Source of the DNA: Phenylobacterium sp.
GTDB lineage: Bacteria > Pseudomonadota > Alphaproteobacteria > Caulobacterales > Caulobacteraceae
NCBI RefSeq assembly: GCF_030680185.1
Contig: NZ_JAUXVZ010000054.1
Span: 62,001-126,000, forward strand
DNA length: 64,000 nt
Direction: 5' to 3'
This document shows positions 55,525 to 63,877 of this stretch, one piece after another (position 1 is the stretch's first letter; the number at the start of each line of letters is the position of its first letter). The position numbers were made by a program, and so were the translations under genes. The notes beneath the pieces were generated by a model. It was given only the letters and a program-made list of their open reading frames with translations, did not search any database and was not told where the DNA came from.

Positions 55525-56630
55525 GCCAGATCCTTCTGATAGATGCGGTAGGTCTTGTAGATCTTGCCGCCGAGGGACGCGCAGATGCGGTTCATCGGCG
55601 CATTATCCTCCAGGATCCAGGACAGCTCATAGGTCTGGTAGCCCAGGGCGCGGGCCTGGGTGGCGCCAGCGTCCATCAACTGGAAGGGCAGCATCTGTCC
55701 CCTCAGGGTGTCGGCGAACTTGCGCTTGACCCCCATCAGCGGGATGCGGACCGACTTCACCCGGGCGACCTTGAGCCGCCACAGCAGCTTGGCCCAGCCG
55801 AACGGTAACAGGCGCCCATTCAGGTCGGCGATGGCCTCATTCACATTGGGCAGCAGGACGACAAAGCCCGCGGTCTCGCCGTCGATCTCGGCGAACCAGA
55901 TCATCTTCGGCTCGATGACCGCCCGCAGGGACTTGCCCAGCTGGGCGGTCTCCGCCTCGGTCGTCGGCGTGAAGCCCCAGTTGCCGCTCCAGGCGTCGTT
56001 GAGCACCTCGGTCATGGCGCTGACCTCGGCGTCATAGCGGCTCATGTCGAGCATCCGCAGGGTGACGCCGGCGGCCGGCCCGCGGCGCACCCGGCGCAGA
56101 ATGTGGGCCGGGATGTCGTCGCTCATCTGGCAGAGATAGGCGTAGACGTCCTTGGCCTTGCCGTAGCCCTGGGCCTCAATGCGGCGACCGACATAGGGCT
56201 GGTCGTGGCCCATCAGGACCATGGGCGGCGTCTCGAAGCCGTCCACCAGCAGGCCGACCTCTTCGTTGACGGACAGGTTGAAGGGGCCAAGGGCGCGCGT
56301 GCAGCCCCGGGCCTTCAGCCAATTCTCCGCCGTGGCGAACAGGCCTTCGAACACCTCGGGGTCATCCTCCCCGGCGATGAGGCCGAAATGGCCGGTGGGC
56401 CGGTCCGGGTTCTGGGGCGCGAGGCGATCGATTTGCGCGCTGATCCGACCCACATCACGGTCGCCGCGCGATGCGATCCAGAAGGCGACTTCGGCATGCT
56501 CGAAGAAGGGGTTTCCGGCGGGGCTGAAGGCCGCCAGACGCTCGCTGACCAGCGGCGCGATCCAGGCCGGGTCGTGGGCGTTCAGATGCATGGGCACGGC
56601 GATGAAGCGCCGCATGTCGGACTTGGACAC
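55521..56630 (-). CDS. bcerS: Bacterial ceramide synthase-like GNAT acyltransferase
   Basis: Large GNAT-like protein of about 370-386 aa. It shows the N-terminal block FFEHAEVAFWIASRGDRDVGRISAQ, then GPFNLSVNEEVGLLVDGFETPP and a C-terminal acetyltransferase fold (MIWFAEIDGETAGFVVLLP). This matches the family of C. crescentus CCNA_01212, reported as the bacterial ceramide synthase, by recollection and gene context. The start is unclear: GTG 56630 has no ribosome site, ATG 56615 is shorter, and CTG 56681 has GGAGGG with 6-base spacing and would keep the likely first beta strand. It overlaps or abuts lptG. Confidence 0.78.
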   Translation of the reverse strand: MSKSDMRRFIAVPMHLNAHDPAWIAPLVSERLAAFSPAGNPFFEHAEVAFWIASRGDRDVGRISAQIDRLAPQNPDRPTGHFGLIAGEDDPEVFEGLFATAENWLKARGCTRALGPFNLSVNEEVGLLVDGFETPPMVLMGHDQPYVGRRIEAQGYGKAKDVYAYLCQMSDDIPAHILRRVRRGPAAGVTLRMLDMSRYDAEVSAMTEVLNDAWSGNWGFTPTTEAETAQLGKSLRAVIEPKMIWFAEIDGETAGFVVLLPNVNEAIADLNGRLLPFGWAKLLWRLKVARVKSVRIPLMGVKRKFADTLRGQMLPFQLMDAGATQARALGYQTYELSWILEDNAPMNRICASLGGKIYKTYRIYQKDLA

Positions 56631-56683
56631 CGCCTGCCGGATGATCAGGGGTGGGGCGGCGGGTGAGGCGGCGACGCTCAGGG

Positions 56684-57745
56684 TCAGCCCTCCATCCTGA
56701 GAAGCACGGTGACGGCCATGGCGGCGAACACCGCCGGCGCCGTCCAGGCGGCCAACACAGGCGCCAGGGCGCCGCCTTCGCCCAGGGCAGTCAGCAAACC
56801 ATCCAGCACGAGGAAGGTCAGGCCAGCGGCCAGGGCGGCGGCCGACAGCACGGCCCCCTGCGTCGTGCGGAAGTTGGCCAGCGCCACAGGCGCCGCCAGC
56901 AGCAGCATGACCAGAACCGCCACCGGCTCGGCCAGGGTGCGATGGACCCGCACGGCGTAGTAGCTCTCCGGCCGCTCGGAGCCGACGCCGCCCAGGGCGC
57001 GGCGGGCGGTGGCGCCGCTGGGCGCCTGATCGCTGAACAGCAGGGCGCGGACATCGGCGGGCCGCAGCCGGGTGGGCCAGATCAGCGCCTCGGCCGAGGA
57101 CGCCATGGCTTCCCCCTCGGTGAAGCGTACGAGGCTCGGCTGGTCGAGGCGCCATCCCTCAGCGCCATAGTTGGCCGAGGGCGCGGCGATGCGTTCGATG
57201 ACCTGGCCGTCGGCATCGCGCCGATAGATGCGCACCTCGTCCAGACGGTCGCCCTGCTCGTCGCTCGCCCGCGCCACGACCAGCTCGTCGCCGGATCGGA
57301 AGGCGCGAAGCTCGGGATCGGACCTGTCGGCTTCGGCGGCCGTGGCGCGCCACCAGTTGGCCAGAGTGAGGTCGGTACGCGGCGCCACGACTTCCAGCGC
57401 CATCAGGTCGATCACCAGAACGCCGATGGCCGCCAGGGCCGACACCCCCAGCAATCGGTACACCGAGACGCCGGAAGCCCGCATGGCCGTCACGGCCTGT
57501 TCCCGGGCCAGTTGTCCAAAGGCGAAGAGGGCTCCGGCCAGCACGGCGAGGGGCGCGGCCTGCTCCAGCATGCGGGGCAGGCGCAGCACAGCGTGATAGG
57601 CGACGCCCCCCACGCCCAGCCCGCGCTCAAGGATCTCCGGCGTGGACTCCAGCAATTCCAGCACCTGCAGGATCCCCAGCAGGATGGCGGCGGCGGCCAG
57701 AATGCGCGTGCCGACGATCGACAGGATGTAGCTGTAGAGTTTCAC
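56684..57745 (-). CDS. lptG: LptG-like YjgP/YjgQ permease
   Basis: 353-aa inner membrane protein of the YjgP/YjgQ family with an N-terminal helix pair, a periplasmic beta-jellyroll-like middle (about 125-255) and C-terminal helices (about 265-350). The family forms the membrane part of the LPS transporter LptB2FG. It overlaps lptF by 4 bases. Typical alphaproteobacterial lptFG is followed by lptD-surA-pdxA; here it is followed by the ceramide synthase-like gene, so it may be a paralogue for another lipid. Confidence 0.85.
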   Translation of the reverse strand: MKLYSYILSIVGTRILAAAAILLGILQVLELLESTPEILERGLGVGGVAYHAVLRLPRMLEQAAPLAVLAGALFAFGQLAREQAVTAMRASGVSVYRLLGVSALAAIGVLVIDLMALEVVAPRTDLTLANWWRATAAEADRSDPELRAFRSGDELVVARASDEQGDRLDEVRIYRRDADGQVIERIAAPSANYGAEGWRLDQPSLVRFTEGEAMASSAEALIWPTRLRPADVRALLFSDQAPSGATARRALGGVGSERPESYYAVRVHRTLAEPVAVLVMLLLAAPVALANFRTTQGAVLSAAALAAGLTFLVLDGLLTALGEGGALAPVLAAWTAPAVFAAMAVTVLLRMEG

Positions 57746-58968
57746 GCGGCCTGGACCCGCGCATCCCGAGCGGCCATCGCCCGGGCGATCCGGTCGCCGG
57801 CCGTCCCGATCAGCCGGCTGATGGGGGTCTCCCCAGGGCGATCCCGACTGCCCATGAACATCCAGACGCCAAACCCGGTGAAGAGGGCGAAGGGCGTCCA
57901 GATTCCGAAGAAGGCCGAGACGACCCCGCTCTCGGCCAGGGATTGGCCAAGCTGAAGGGCGTGCTGGAACGCCAGCAGCAAGATGCCCGCAAAGACCAGG
58001 CCGGGCGTGCGCCGCCCCCGCTTGGTCGCCAGGCCGAGGGGAAAGGCGATCAAAGGCAGAAAGGGCAGGAAGGCGGCCCGCGCCAAACGTCCGTAGAGCT
58101 CGGACAAGAGGGTGCTGCGGGGCAGGACGCTATCGCCGGACGCGGCCAGGCTCGACAGCTCGCCCAGGGTCAGTTCGCGCTCGTCGCCGCCTCGGGCGCG
58201 AAGCAGTTCGGTGGCGCCGGCCAAGGGCGCTGTGGTGTTGAAGCTGTCGAAGTCCAGGATGTCATAGACGCCGTCCGCGCCCTCCAGGATACGTCGGCCA
58301 TTCTGGAGGTTGAGGGTCACATTCAGCCGGTCCTGGGACACCTGCAGGTCGGCCGTGGTCGCGGTGATCACCTCCTCGCGGCCGGTCGGCGTCAGCCGGC
58401 GTATGAACAGACCCTCCAGCCGCTGGCCCTGGGGATCGGCCCGGTCGGCGGTCATGATCAGGCGGTCGTCGGTGACAAAGGCGCCGGCCTGCAGTTCGCC
58501 GTTCCAGCCGGCGTTGGCCGCCGCGTGCATCACCGCGCGGTAGGCGTAGCGGCTGTAGGGCTGCATGTAGCCGAACACGATAAGGCTGACCAAGGTAAGC
58601 GCCAGGCCAAGGCAGATGAAAGGGGTCGCCAGACGGGGGAGGGAGACGCCGCTGGCCAGCAGGGCGTCGATCTCCGAGCCGTCGCTGAGGCGCGTGATGA
58701 CGATGAACAGGGCGACGAAGAAGGCCACGGGCAGGGCCAGGCCGAAATAATGCGGCACCAGCTGACCGGTCAGCTGGACCACGAAGCCGAAGCGGTCGCT
58801 GCTCTGGGCCAGCAGGTCTAGCAGACGAAGGGCCCGCTCCAGCAGAAGTGCGATCAGGGTCACCGCCAGGCAGCCCAGCATGGGGCTGGCCGTCAGCCTG
58901 AGAACGTAGCGATCCAGCAGCGGCAGGCCGAACGTGAAGGTGGGCCTGGGCGTCAGGGCCGTGGTCAC
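57742..58968 (-). CDS. lptF: LptF-like YjgP/YjgQ permease
   Basis: 408 aa. LLDRYVLRLTASPMLGCLAVTLIALLLERALRLLDLL is the first helix with the LptF-type lateral gate (seen across residues 20-56); SEIDALLASGVSL is the conserved coupling-helix region. A periplasmic domain spans about 150-280, and helices follow. GTG 58968 overlaps the stop of the HIT gene (GTGA); GTGs at 58980 and 58992 are in frame too. It pairs with lptG. See the finding on a possible sphingolipid role. Confidence 0.85.
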   Translation of the reverse strand: MTTALTPRPTFTFGLPLLDRYVLRLTASPMLGCLAVTLIALLLERALRLLDLLAQSSDRFGFVVQLTGQLVPHYFGLALPVAFFVALFIVITRLSDGSEIDALLASGVSLPRLATPFICLGLALTLVSLIVFGYMQPYSRYAYRAVMHAAANAGWNGELQAGAFVTDDRLIMTADRADPQGQRLEGLFIRRLTPTGREEVITATTADLQVSQDRLNVTLNLQNGRRILEGADGVYDILDFDSFNTTAPLAGATELLRARGGDERELTLGELSSLAASGDSVLPRSTLLSELYGRLARAAFLPFLPLIAFPLGLATKRGRRTPGLVFAGILLLAFQHALQLGQSLAESGVVSAFFGIWTPFALFTGFGVWMFMGSRDRPGETPISRLIGTAGDRIARAMAARDARVQAA

Positions 58969-59402
58969 GCCGCGCGCCACTCGCGGCGCCACTTCTCGGC
59001 GAGCGCGCGCAGGGCTTCAGGGCTCAGCGCCACGGCCGCCCCCAGATCTGGCTGGCCCGGCCATCCGGCGTCGGTGAAGGTCTCCCCGCCATGCTCGCGC
59101 GCGCCCTCGTAGCGGGGAATCACGTGAAAATGGACGTCAGGATCGACCATCATAAGCATCAGGTAGTTGATCTTGGTGTAATTCACCGCGCTGCGCAGCA
59201 AGCGCTCGATGCCGCCGACCGCGACTTGCAGATCTTCGAAAGCCTCACGGCTGAGATCTGAAAATGCTTGGGCTGGCTCCTTGCACACCAGGACAAGAGA
59301 CCCAAATGTGGGTTGCTTGGGGCGCACAAGAACCAGCCAATGGTCCGTTTCACCCACAAGCGAGTGGGGAAAACCGAAGTTCACCGCGGTCGCATTGCTC
59401 AT
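58965..59402 (-). CDS. HIT-family hydrolase with altered histidine triad
   Basis: 145-aa HIT protein. The triad region reads DVHFHVIPRYEG: His91 and His93 are present, but the first histidine position is Asp89. Such proteins hydrolyse or transfer nucleotidyl groups. An upstream FGSLVLVCKEP and FEDLQVAVGGIERLL fit the fold. ATG 59402 is supported by MSNATAVNFGFP; the longer start is less likely. It precedes lptF with a 4-base overlap and diverges from the DUF2141 gene by 63 bases. Confidence 0.85.
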   Translation of the reverse strand: MSNATAVNFGFPHSLVGETDHWLVLVRPKQPTFGSLVLVCKEPAQAFSDLSREAFEDLQVAVGGIERLLRSAVNYTKINYLMLMMVDPDVHFHVIPRYEGAREHGGETFTDAGWPGQPDLGAAVALSPEALRALAEKWRREWRAA

Positions 59403-59465
59403 GATGCACCCTGCTGATCGGGCGCCATCCGCCGTCGGCGCAAACATAGGGGGTCGTCACAGCCC

Positions 59466-59936
59466 ATGAAAGTCCGAACCGCCCTTGCAGGCCTTACCTT
59501 CGCCATGACGCTTGGCGTCGCTGCGCCGAGCCTGGCCGAGACCTGCGTCGGGCCACAAAGCCCGCACAAGGTTTCGGTCGTCGTCACCGGCGTGACCCCT
59601 GTTCGAGGCCAGGTGGCGGTCACCCTGTATCCTGACAATGCGCGCCGGTTTCTGGCCCCGAGGGGCAAGCTGCTGCGCGCGCGGGTCGAGGCGACGCCCC
59701 GGGTGACGGAGGTCTGTTTCTGGGTGCCGGAACCTGCCCACTACGCCATCGCCGTCTATCACGACGTAAACAGCGACCAGGACTTCAACCGTACGGTCGT
59801 CGGCATGCCCGCCGAGGGGTTCGGGTTTTCCAACAACGCCCCGACGCGCGTCGGCCTGCCCTCATTCGAGAGCGTGCGGTTTCGCGCCGGGCCAGGAAAC
59901 ACTCAGGTCCCCATCTCCATGCGCTATCAGCGCTAG
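59466..59936 (+). CDS. DUF2141 secreted protein
   Basis: 156-aa protein with a Sec signal (cleavage near residue 24, after SLA). The DUF2141 domain shows GQVAVTLYPD, the YAIAVYHDVNSDQDFN motif and GMPAEGFGFSNNAP, all characteristic. The DVNSDQDFN segment resembles a calcium-binding loop. Function of the family is unknown. It lies inside the sphingolipid locus and converges on the phosphoesterase gene with a 4-base overlap. Confidence 0.9.
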   Translation: MKVRTALAGLTFAMTLGVAAPSLAETCVGPQSPHKVSVVVTGVTPVRGQVAVTLYPDNARRFLAPRGKLLRARVEATPRVTEVCFWVPEPAHYAIAVYHDVNSDQDFNRTVVGMPAEGFGFSNNAPTRVGLPSFESVRFRAGPGNTQVPISMRYQR

Positions 59937-60826
59937 CGGGCGGCCAGACGATAGCGTCCCAGCGCCTCAAACGCCCCGGTCGAGGTCGAGAGGCCGCGGG
60001 CTGTGATCCAGACCTGGCGGTCATCGGCCGCCGAACCGATCTCGATCTCATGCCAGCGGGCCGGCGGATGACCGCCACCGGGCGCGGCCGAGGCCGAGGG
60101 CACGCCAAGGACCGGCACGGGGCCCATAGGGCCGGGCAGGGCGCCGAGCACCGCCTCGTGGGCATGGCCGTGCAGCACAAGTTCGGCGCCGTGGGTGGCC
60201 AGGATCGTCCGCAGGGCTTCGCCATCCTCCAGCGCCTTGCGGGCCGAAACCACACCGGGGACTGGCGGATGATGCAGCATCACCACCCGATAGAGCCCGA
60301 GCGCGGCCAGGTCCGGCAGGACCTCTACCAACCGCGACAGTTGGGTTCGCCCCAGGCGGCCGGTGGCCAGCCACGGCGCGGTGGGCACGGCGCTGCAGAG
60401 ATTGATGATCGCCACATGCTCGCGGACCCGGACATGAGGGAAGGCCAGCGTTTCGTCATCGGCCAACCAGGGACCCCATGGCGCAAATCGATGCGCCTCG
60501 TCGGGGCCGACCAGGGCGTCATGATTGCCGGGGCTGACCGTCACACGACCGAGGGGCGCCAGGGCGCTCAGCCAGGCCTGGGCTGCGGTGACTTCCTGAG
60601 CGGTGGAGAAGTTGGTGAGATCGCCGGTGATGGCGATGTGGTCGGGCCCCCGGGCGCCTATATCGGCCACCAGGGCGTCGAGAACCGCCTTGTCGTGCTG
60701 GCCGCCCTTTCGCCGCCAGGCGATGGCGCTGAGCGCCCGCTTGGAGACGAGGTCACTCAGACCCAGCGAGCCCTCGGGAGGCGGCAGGTGAGGGTCGGAG
60801 ATATGGGCCAGTCGAAAAGGCGGCAC
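59933..60826 (-). CDS. Calcineurin-like metallophosphoesterase
   Basis: 297-aa cytoplasmic phosphoesterase. All five metal motifs are present: HISDPHL (start), ITGDLTNF, SPGNHDAL, VMLHHPP and LHGHAHE. The layout resembles CpdA-like cyclic nucleotide or UDP-sugar lipid phosphatases. It diverges from the CDP-alcohol transferase gene by 74 bases, so a role in the lipid locus is possible. The substrate is not evident. Confidence 0.88.
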   Translation of the reverse strand: MPPFRLAHISDPHLPPPEGSLGLSDLVSKRALSAIAWRRKGGQHDKAVLDALVADIGARGPDHIAITGDLTNFSTAQEVTAAQAWLSALAPLGRVTVSPGNHDALVGPDEAHRFAPWGPWLADDETLAFPHVRVREHVAIINLCSAVPTAPWLATGRLGRTQLSRLVEVLPDLAALGLYRVVMLHHPPVPGVVSARKALEDGEALRTILATHGAELVLHGHAHEAVLGALPGPMGPVPVLGVPSASAAPGGGHPPARWHEIEIGSAADDRQVWITARGLSTSTGAFEALGRYRLAAR

Positions 60827-60900
60827 GGGGCGAAGGTTTCTAGTCAGGGTGGGGCGAAGCTCGCTATCACGTCCTTACAGGCGCAAGGCGGTTGGTGGAA

Positions 60901-62013
60901 TTGACGAATACGGACGAACAGACCCGGCCTGCGGCGCGGGTGATCGGTGAGGGCGAGGCCCGCATCTGGGGCATGACGGCGGCCGAACGGCTGCATCGCA
61001 CCTTCCGGCGCCTTGGCCTGGAGGAAGGCGCGGCGACCACCGGTGGGTTGGTGGCGGCGGACGCCAGCTATGTGTTCGACGAATCGCTGATCAAGGCCCT
61101 GGCCCAGCATCCTGGCGTCGTCCTGGTCGATGAGGACGGCGCGCCCGCCGCGATCCACGCCCTGGGCGCCGCCGCCCGGCGACTGGCCGCGGGCGAGGCG
61201 ATCGCCGCGGTGGCGGGTGAATGTCGCCCCATGAGCGCCCACGAGTTGGGCTCGGCCTACAACAGCGAACTGCGCAAGCGCGAGCCGCCCATTCTGCGTC
61301 GCCTGACGGCCGGCGACGTGCGCGCCGTCGAGCGGCGTCTGTTCCAGGGCTCGTACAAGGGCGTCACCGATCTGGTGACCAAATATGTCTGGCCCGCCCC
61401 CGCCCGGGTGGTCACCCGGTGGTGCGCCCTGGCCAGGATCACGCCCAACCAGGTGACCTTCGCCAGCTTCCTGCTCGTGCTGCTGGCGTTTGGCCTGTTC
61501 TGGACCGGGCATTTCGGCTGGGGCCTGGCCGCGGCCTGGGGCATGACCTTCCTCGATACGGTGGACGGCAAGCTCGCCCGGGTGACGCTCACCTCGTCCA
61601 AATGGGGCAATGTCTTCGACCATGGCATCGACCTGGTGCACCCGCCCTTCTGGTGGTGGGCCTGGCTGGTCGGCGTTCAGGCGCGCGAGCATCCCGTCGG
61701 CGCGCCGACCCTGATCCTGAGCGTGATCTTCGTCGGCTATATCATCCAGCGTTTGTTGGAGGGGGCCTTCCTCGCCGCCTTCAAGGTGGAGATGCACGCC
61801 TGGCGGCCCTTCGACAGCTTCTTCCGGCTGATCACCGCGCGGCGAAATCCGAACCTGCTGCTCCTGACGCCTGCAGCCCTGTTGGGCCGACCCGATATCG
61901 GTCTGGTCCTGGTGGCCGTGTGGACGGCCCTGTCCCTGGCTGTCCACGTGGCGCAGATGGTCCAGGGCCTGCTGGCGCCCAGAGGCCGGGTCACATCGTG
62001 GCTCTCGAATTGA
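60901..62013 (+). CDS. CDP-alcohol phosphatidyltransferase with extra N-terminal domain
   Basis: About 370 aa. The CDP-alcohol motif DTVDGKLARV followed by SKWGNVFDHGID (about residue 220) fits D-x2-DG-x2-AR-x8-G-x3-D-x3-D. Membrane helices span residues 185-365. Residues 30-130 look like a shortened nucleotidyltransferase-like module (VVAADASYVFD, VVLVDEDGAPAAIHALG) without a clear active site. TTG 60901 has AAGGCGG 9 bases upstream; TTG 60892 and GTG 60895 are alternatives. It overlaps the kinase gene by 16 bases. Context matches the three-gene cpg cluster beside spt in C. crescentus. Confidence 0.85.
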   Translation: MTNTDEQTRPAARVIGEGEARIWGMTAAERLHRTFRRLGLEEGAATTGGLVAADASYVFDESLIKALAQHPGVVLVDEDGAPAAIHALGAAARRLAAGEAIAAVAGECRPMSAHELGSAYNSELRKREPPILRRLTAGDVRAVERRLFQGSYKGVTDLVTKYVWPAPARVVTRWCALARITPNQVTFASFLLVLLAFGLFWTGHFGWGLAAAWGMTFLDTVDGKLARVTLTSSKWGNVFDHGIDLVHPPFWWWAWLVGVQAREHPVGAPTLILSVIFVGYIIQRLLEGAFLAAFKVEMHAWRPFDSFFRLITARRNPNLLLLTPAALLGRPDIGLVLVAVWTALSLAVHVAQMVQGLLAPRGRVTSWLSN

Positions 62014-62924
62014 CGAAGATCGGCGTGATCCGCAATCGACGGAGCCATGCCAACCGCGACCAGGTACCGACGCCTCCGGAGGGAGTCCTCTGGGGCGAGC
62101 CGGAAACGCCAGAGGCCCTGGCCGACGACCTGCGACGGTTCGCCGAGGCGAATGTGGCGTTGGTGGTGGTCGATGGCGGCGATGGCACCGTGCGTGAAGT
62201 CTTGAGCGCCTTGCCCGGCGCCTTTGGGGCCGACGCGCCCATCCTGGCCGTCCTGCCGTCGGGAAAGACCAATGTCCTGGCGCTGGACCTGGGCGTCCAG
62301 CCCCGCTGGACCCTGGACGCCGCCCTGGCGCAGGTCACCCGCGGGCCACTGATCCTGAAGACCCGACGTCCGCTGGCCCTGCGCTGGAGCGCCGGGTCTC
62401 AGCCGCCGGTGCAGGGCTTCATCTTCGGCCTGGGCGCCTTCGTTCGCGCCACTCAGATGTCGCATGCCGTTCATCGGATGGGGGCGTTCCATAGCCTGGC
62501 CGTCGCCCTGACCGTCGTCGGCGCGGCCTTCGGCGCCCTGTTTGGCCGCGACAGCGACGGATGGCGCCAGGGCGTGAGCGCTCGTCTCGCCATCGATGGG
62601 GAGGAAGCGACGACCGCCGCGCGCTTCGTGGTGCTCGCCACCGCCCTCAAGCGCCTTCCCCTTGGCCTTCGCCCGTTCGGACCGCCGCAGGAGGGCCTCA
62701 AGGTCCTGGAGGTCTCCGCCCCGCCCAAACGCCTGGCCCTGGCCCTGCCGGCGGTGCTGCTGGGCGGCGCCGAGGCCTGGCTTCGGCGCCACGGCTATCG
62801 CCGCGCCCTGGCCGAGGGGCTGATCATCTCCAGCCCGGAGTCTGTGGTCATCGATGGCGACGTCTTTCCCGGCGGCGAGATCACAATCAGCCTGGCCCCG
62901 CCGTTGCGATTCCTGGTTCCGTGA
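61998..62924 (+). CDS. cpgB: DAGK-type lipid kinase, probable ceramide kinase
   Basis: 308-aa kinase of the diacylglycerol/sphingosine kinase superfamily. VVVDGGDGTVREVLSALPG is the ATP-binding GGDGT motif (about residues 58-64), and VLPSGKTNVLALDLG follows. Homologue by context of CpgB, reported as the C. crescentus ceramide kinase; other DAGK family lipids are possible. GTG 61998 overlaps the upstream gene by 16 bases and its TGA overlaps the next ATG, so the three genes are coupled. Confidence 0.82.
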   Translation: MALELTKIGVIRNRRSHANRDQVPTPPEGVLWGEPETPEALADDLRRFAEANVALVVVDGGDGTVREVLSALPGAFGADAPILAVLPSGKTNVLALDLGVQPRWTLDAALAQVTRGPLILKTRRPLALRWSAGSQPPVQGFIFGLGAFVRATQMSHAVHRMGAFHSLAVALTVVGAAFGALFGRDSDGWRQGVSARLAIDGEEATTAARFVVLATALKRLPLGLRPFGPPQEGLKVLEVSAPPKRLALALPAVLLGGAEAWLRRHGYRRALAEGLIISSPESVVIDGDVFPGGEITISLAPPLRFLVP

Positions 62925-63856
62925 TGGACGCTCTGCTGACCCTGGTGGCCGAAGACCTGGCGCGGCCCGCCCCGCCACCCGGGCGATCCATGGCCCAGGC
63001 GCTGGCCACGCGCTTCGAGGGCGCAGCGGCCATCCTCTTCTATGGATCGGTTCTGCGTACAGGCGACCTGGACGGCGTCATGGACTTTTACGTCCTGACC
63101 CACGGCCCGCGTCCGGGCTGGCGCGGCCTGGCGGGCCGGGTTCTCTGGCCCGATGTCAGCTATCACGAGCTGGAGATCGAGGGACGGGTGCTGCGGGCCA
63201 AGGTGGCGACCATGACCCTGGCCCAGTTCCAGTCCGCGGTCACAGGCCGGCGGATCGATACGACCATCTGGACCCGCTTCGTCCAGCCTGCGGCTCTGGT
63301 CTGGTCGTCAGGGGCCGAGACGCCCCGCCATATCGCGGAGGCGGTAGCCACAGCCGCCTGCGCCGCCACGCGGTTCGCCGCCGCCCTGGGCCCCCTGGAA
63401 GGCGGGCCGCTGGACTTCTGGCGGGCCTTGTTCCAGCAGACCTATGCGGCCGAGTTCCGGGTCGAGGCCCGGGGTCGCGAGAATGACATTCTGGGCGTCG
63501 ATCCGGGTCGCTACGAGCGGCTGCTGCAGGCCGCCTGGCGCGCCCAGGGCCTGAGGTTCGAGGCGGGGGCTCAAGGCGCCGTGCGCCCTGTGCTGGCCGC
63601 GGATGAACGGGGGCGCATCCTGGCGGCCTGGCGGCGTCGGCGCGCGCTCGGCAAGCCCCTGAACCTGGCCCGCCTCGCCAAGGCGGCCTTCACCTTCGAA
63701 GGCGCGGCCCGCTACGCCGCCTGGAAGATCGAGCGACACACCGGCCTGCGAGTGCCCTTGACGCCCTGGCGTGAAAAGCACCCGATCCTGGCCTCGCCCG
63801 GCGTGTTCTGGCGGTTGTGGAAGGCCCGTCGCGCCCAGACCGCCAGCGGCGGCTGA
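62924..63856 (+). CDS. Nucleotidyltransferase-like protein of the sphingolipid cluster
   Basis: 310 aa from ATG 62924, which overlaps the kinase stop. An early GS motif (ILFYGSVLRTGDLDGVMDFYVL) resembles a nucleotidyltransferase active site, but the acidic pair is spaced D-x-x-x-D rather than D-x-D, so the fold call is tentative. The rest is helical, rich in Arg, with no known domain. It is the third gene of a coupled set ending 21 bases before the convergent synthase gene. I assign no reaction. Confidence 0.6.
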   Translation: MDALLTLVAEDLARPAPPPGRSMAQALATRFEGAAAILFYGSVLRTGDLDGVMDFYVLTHGPRPGWRGLAGRVLWPDVSYHELEIEGRVLRAKVATMTLAQFQSAVTGRRIDTTIWTRFVQPAALVWSSGAETPRHIAEAVATAACAATRFAAALGPLEGGPLDFWRALFQQTYAAEFRVEARGRENDILGVDPGRYERLLQAAWRAQGLRFEAGAQGAVRPVLAADERGRILAAWRRRRALGKPLNLARLAKAAFTFEGAARYAAWKIERHTGLRVPLTPWREKHPILASPGVFWRLWKARRAQTASGG

Positions 63857-63877
63857 GCGAGCCTGCCCACCCGCCCA

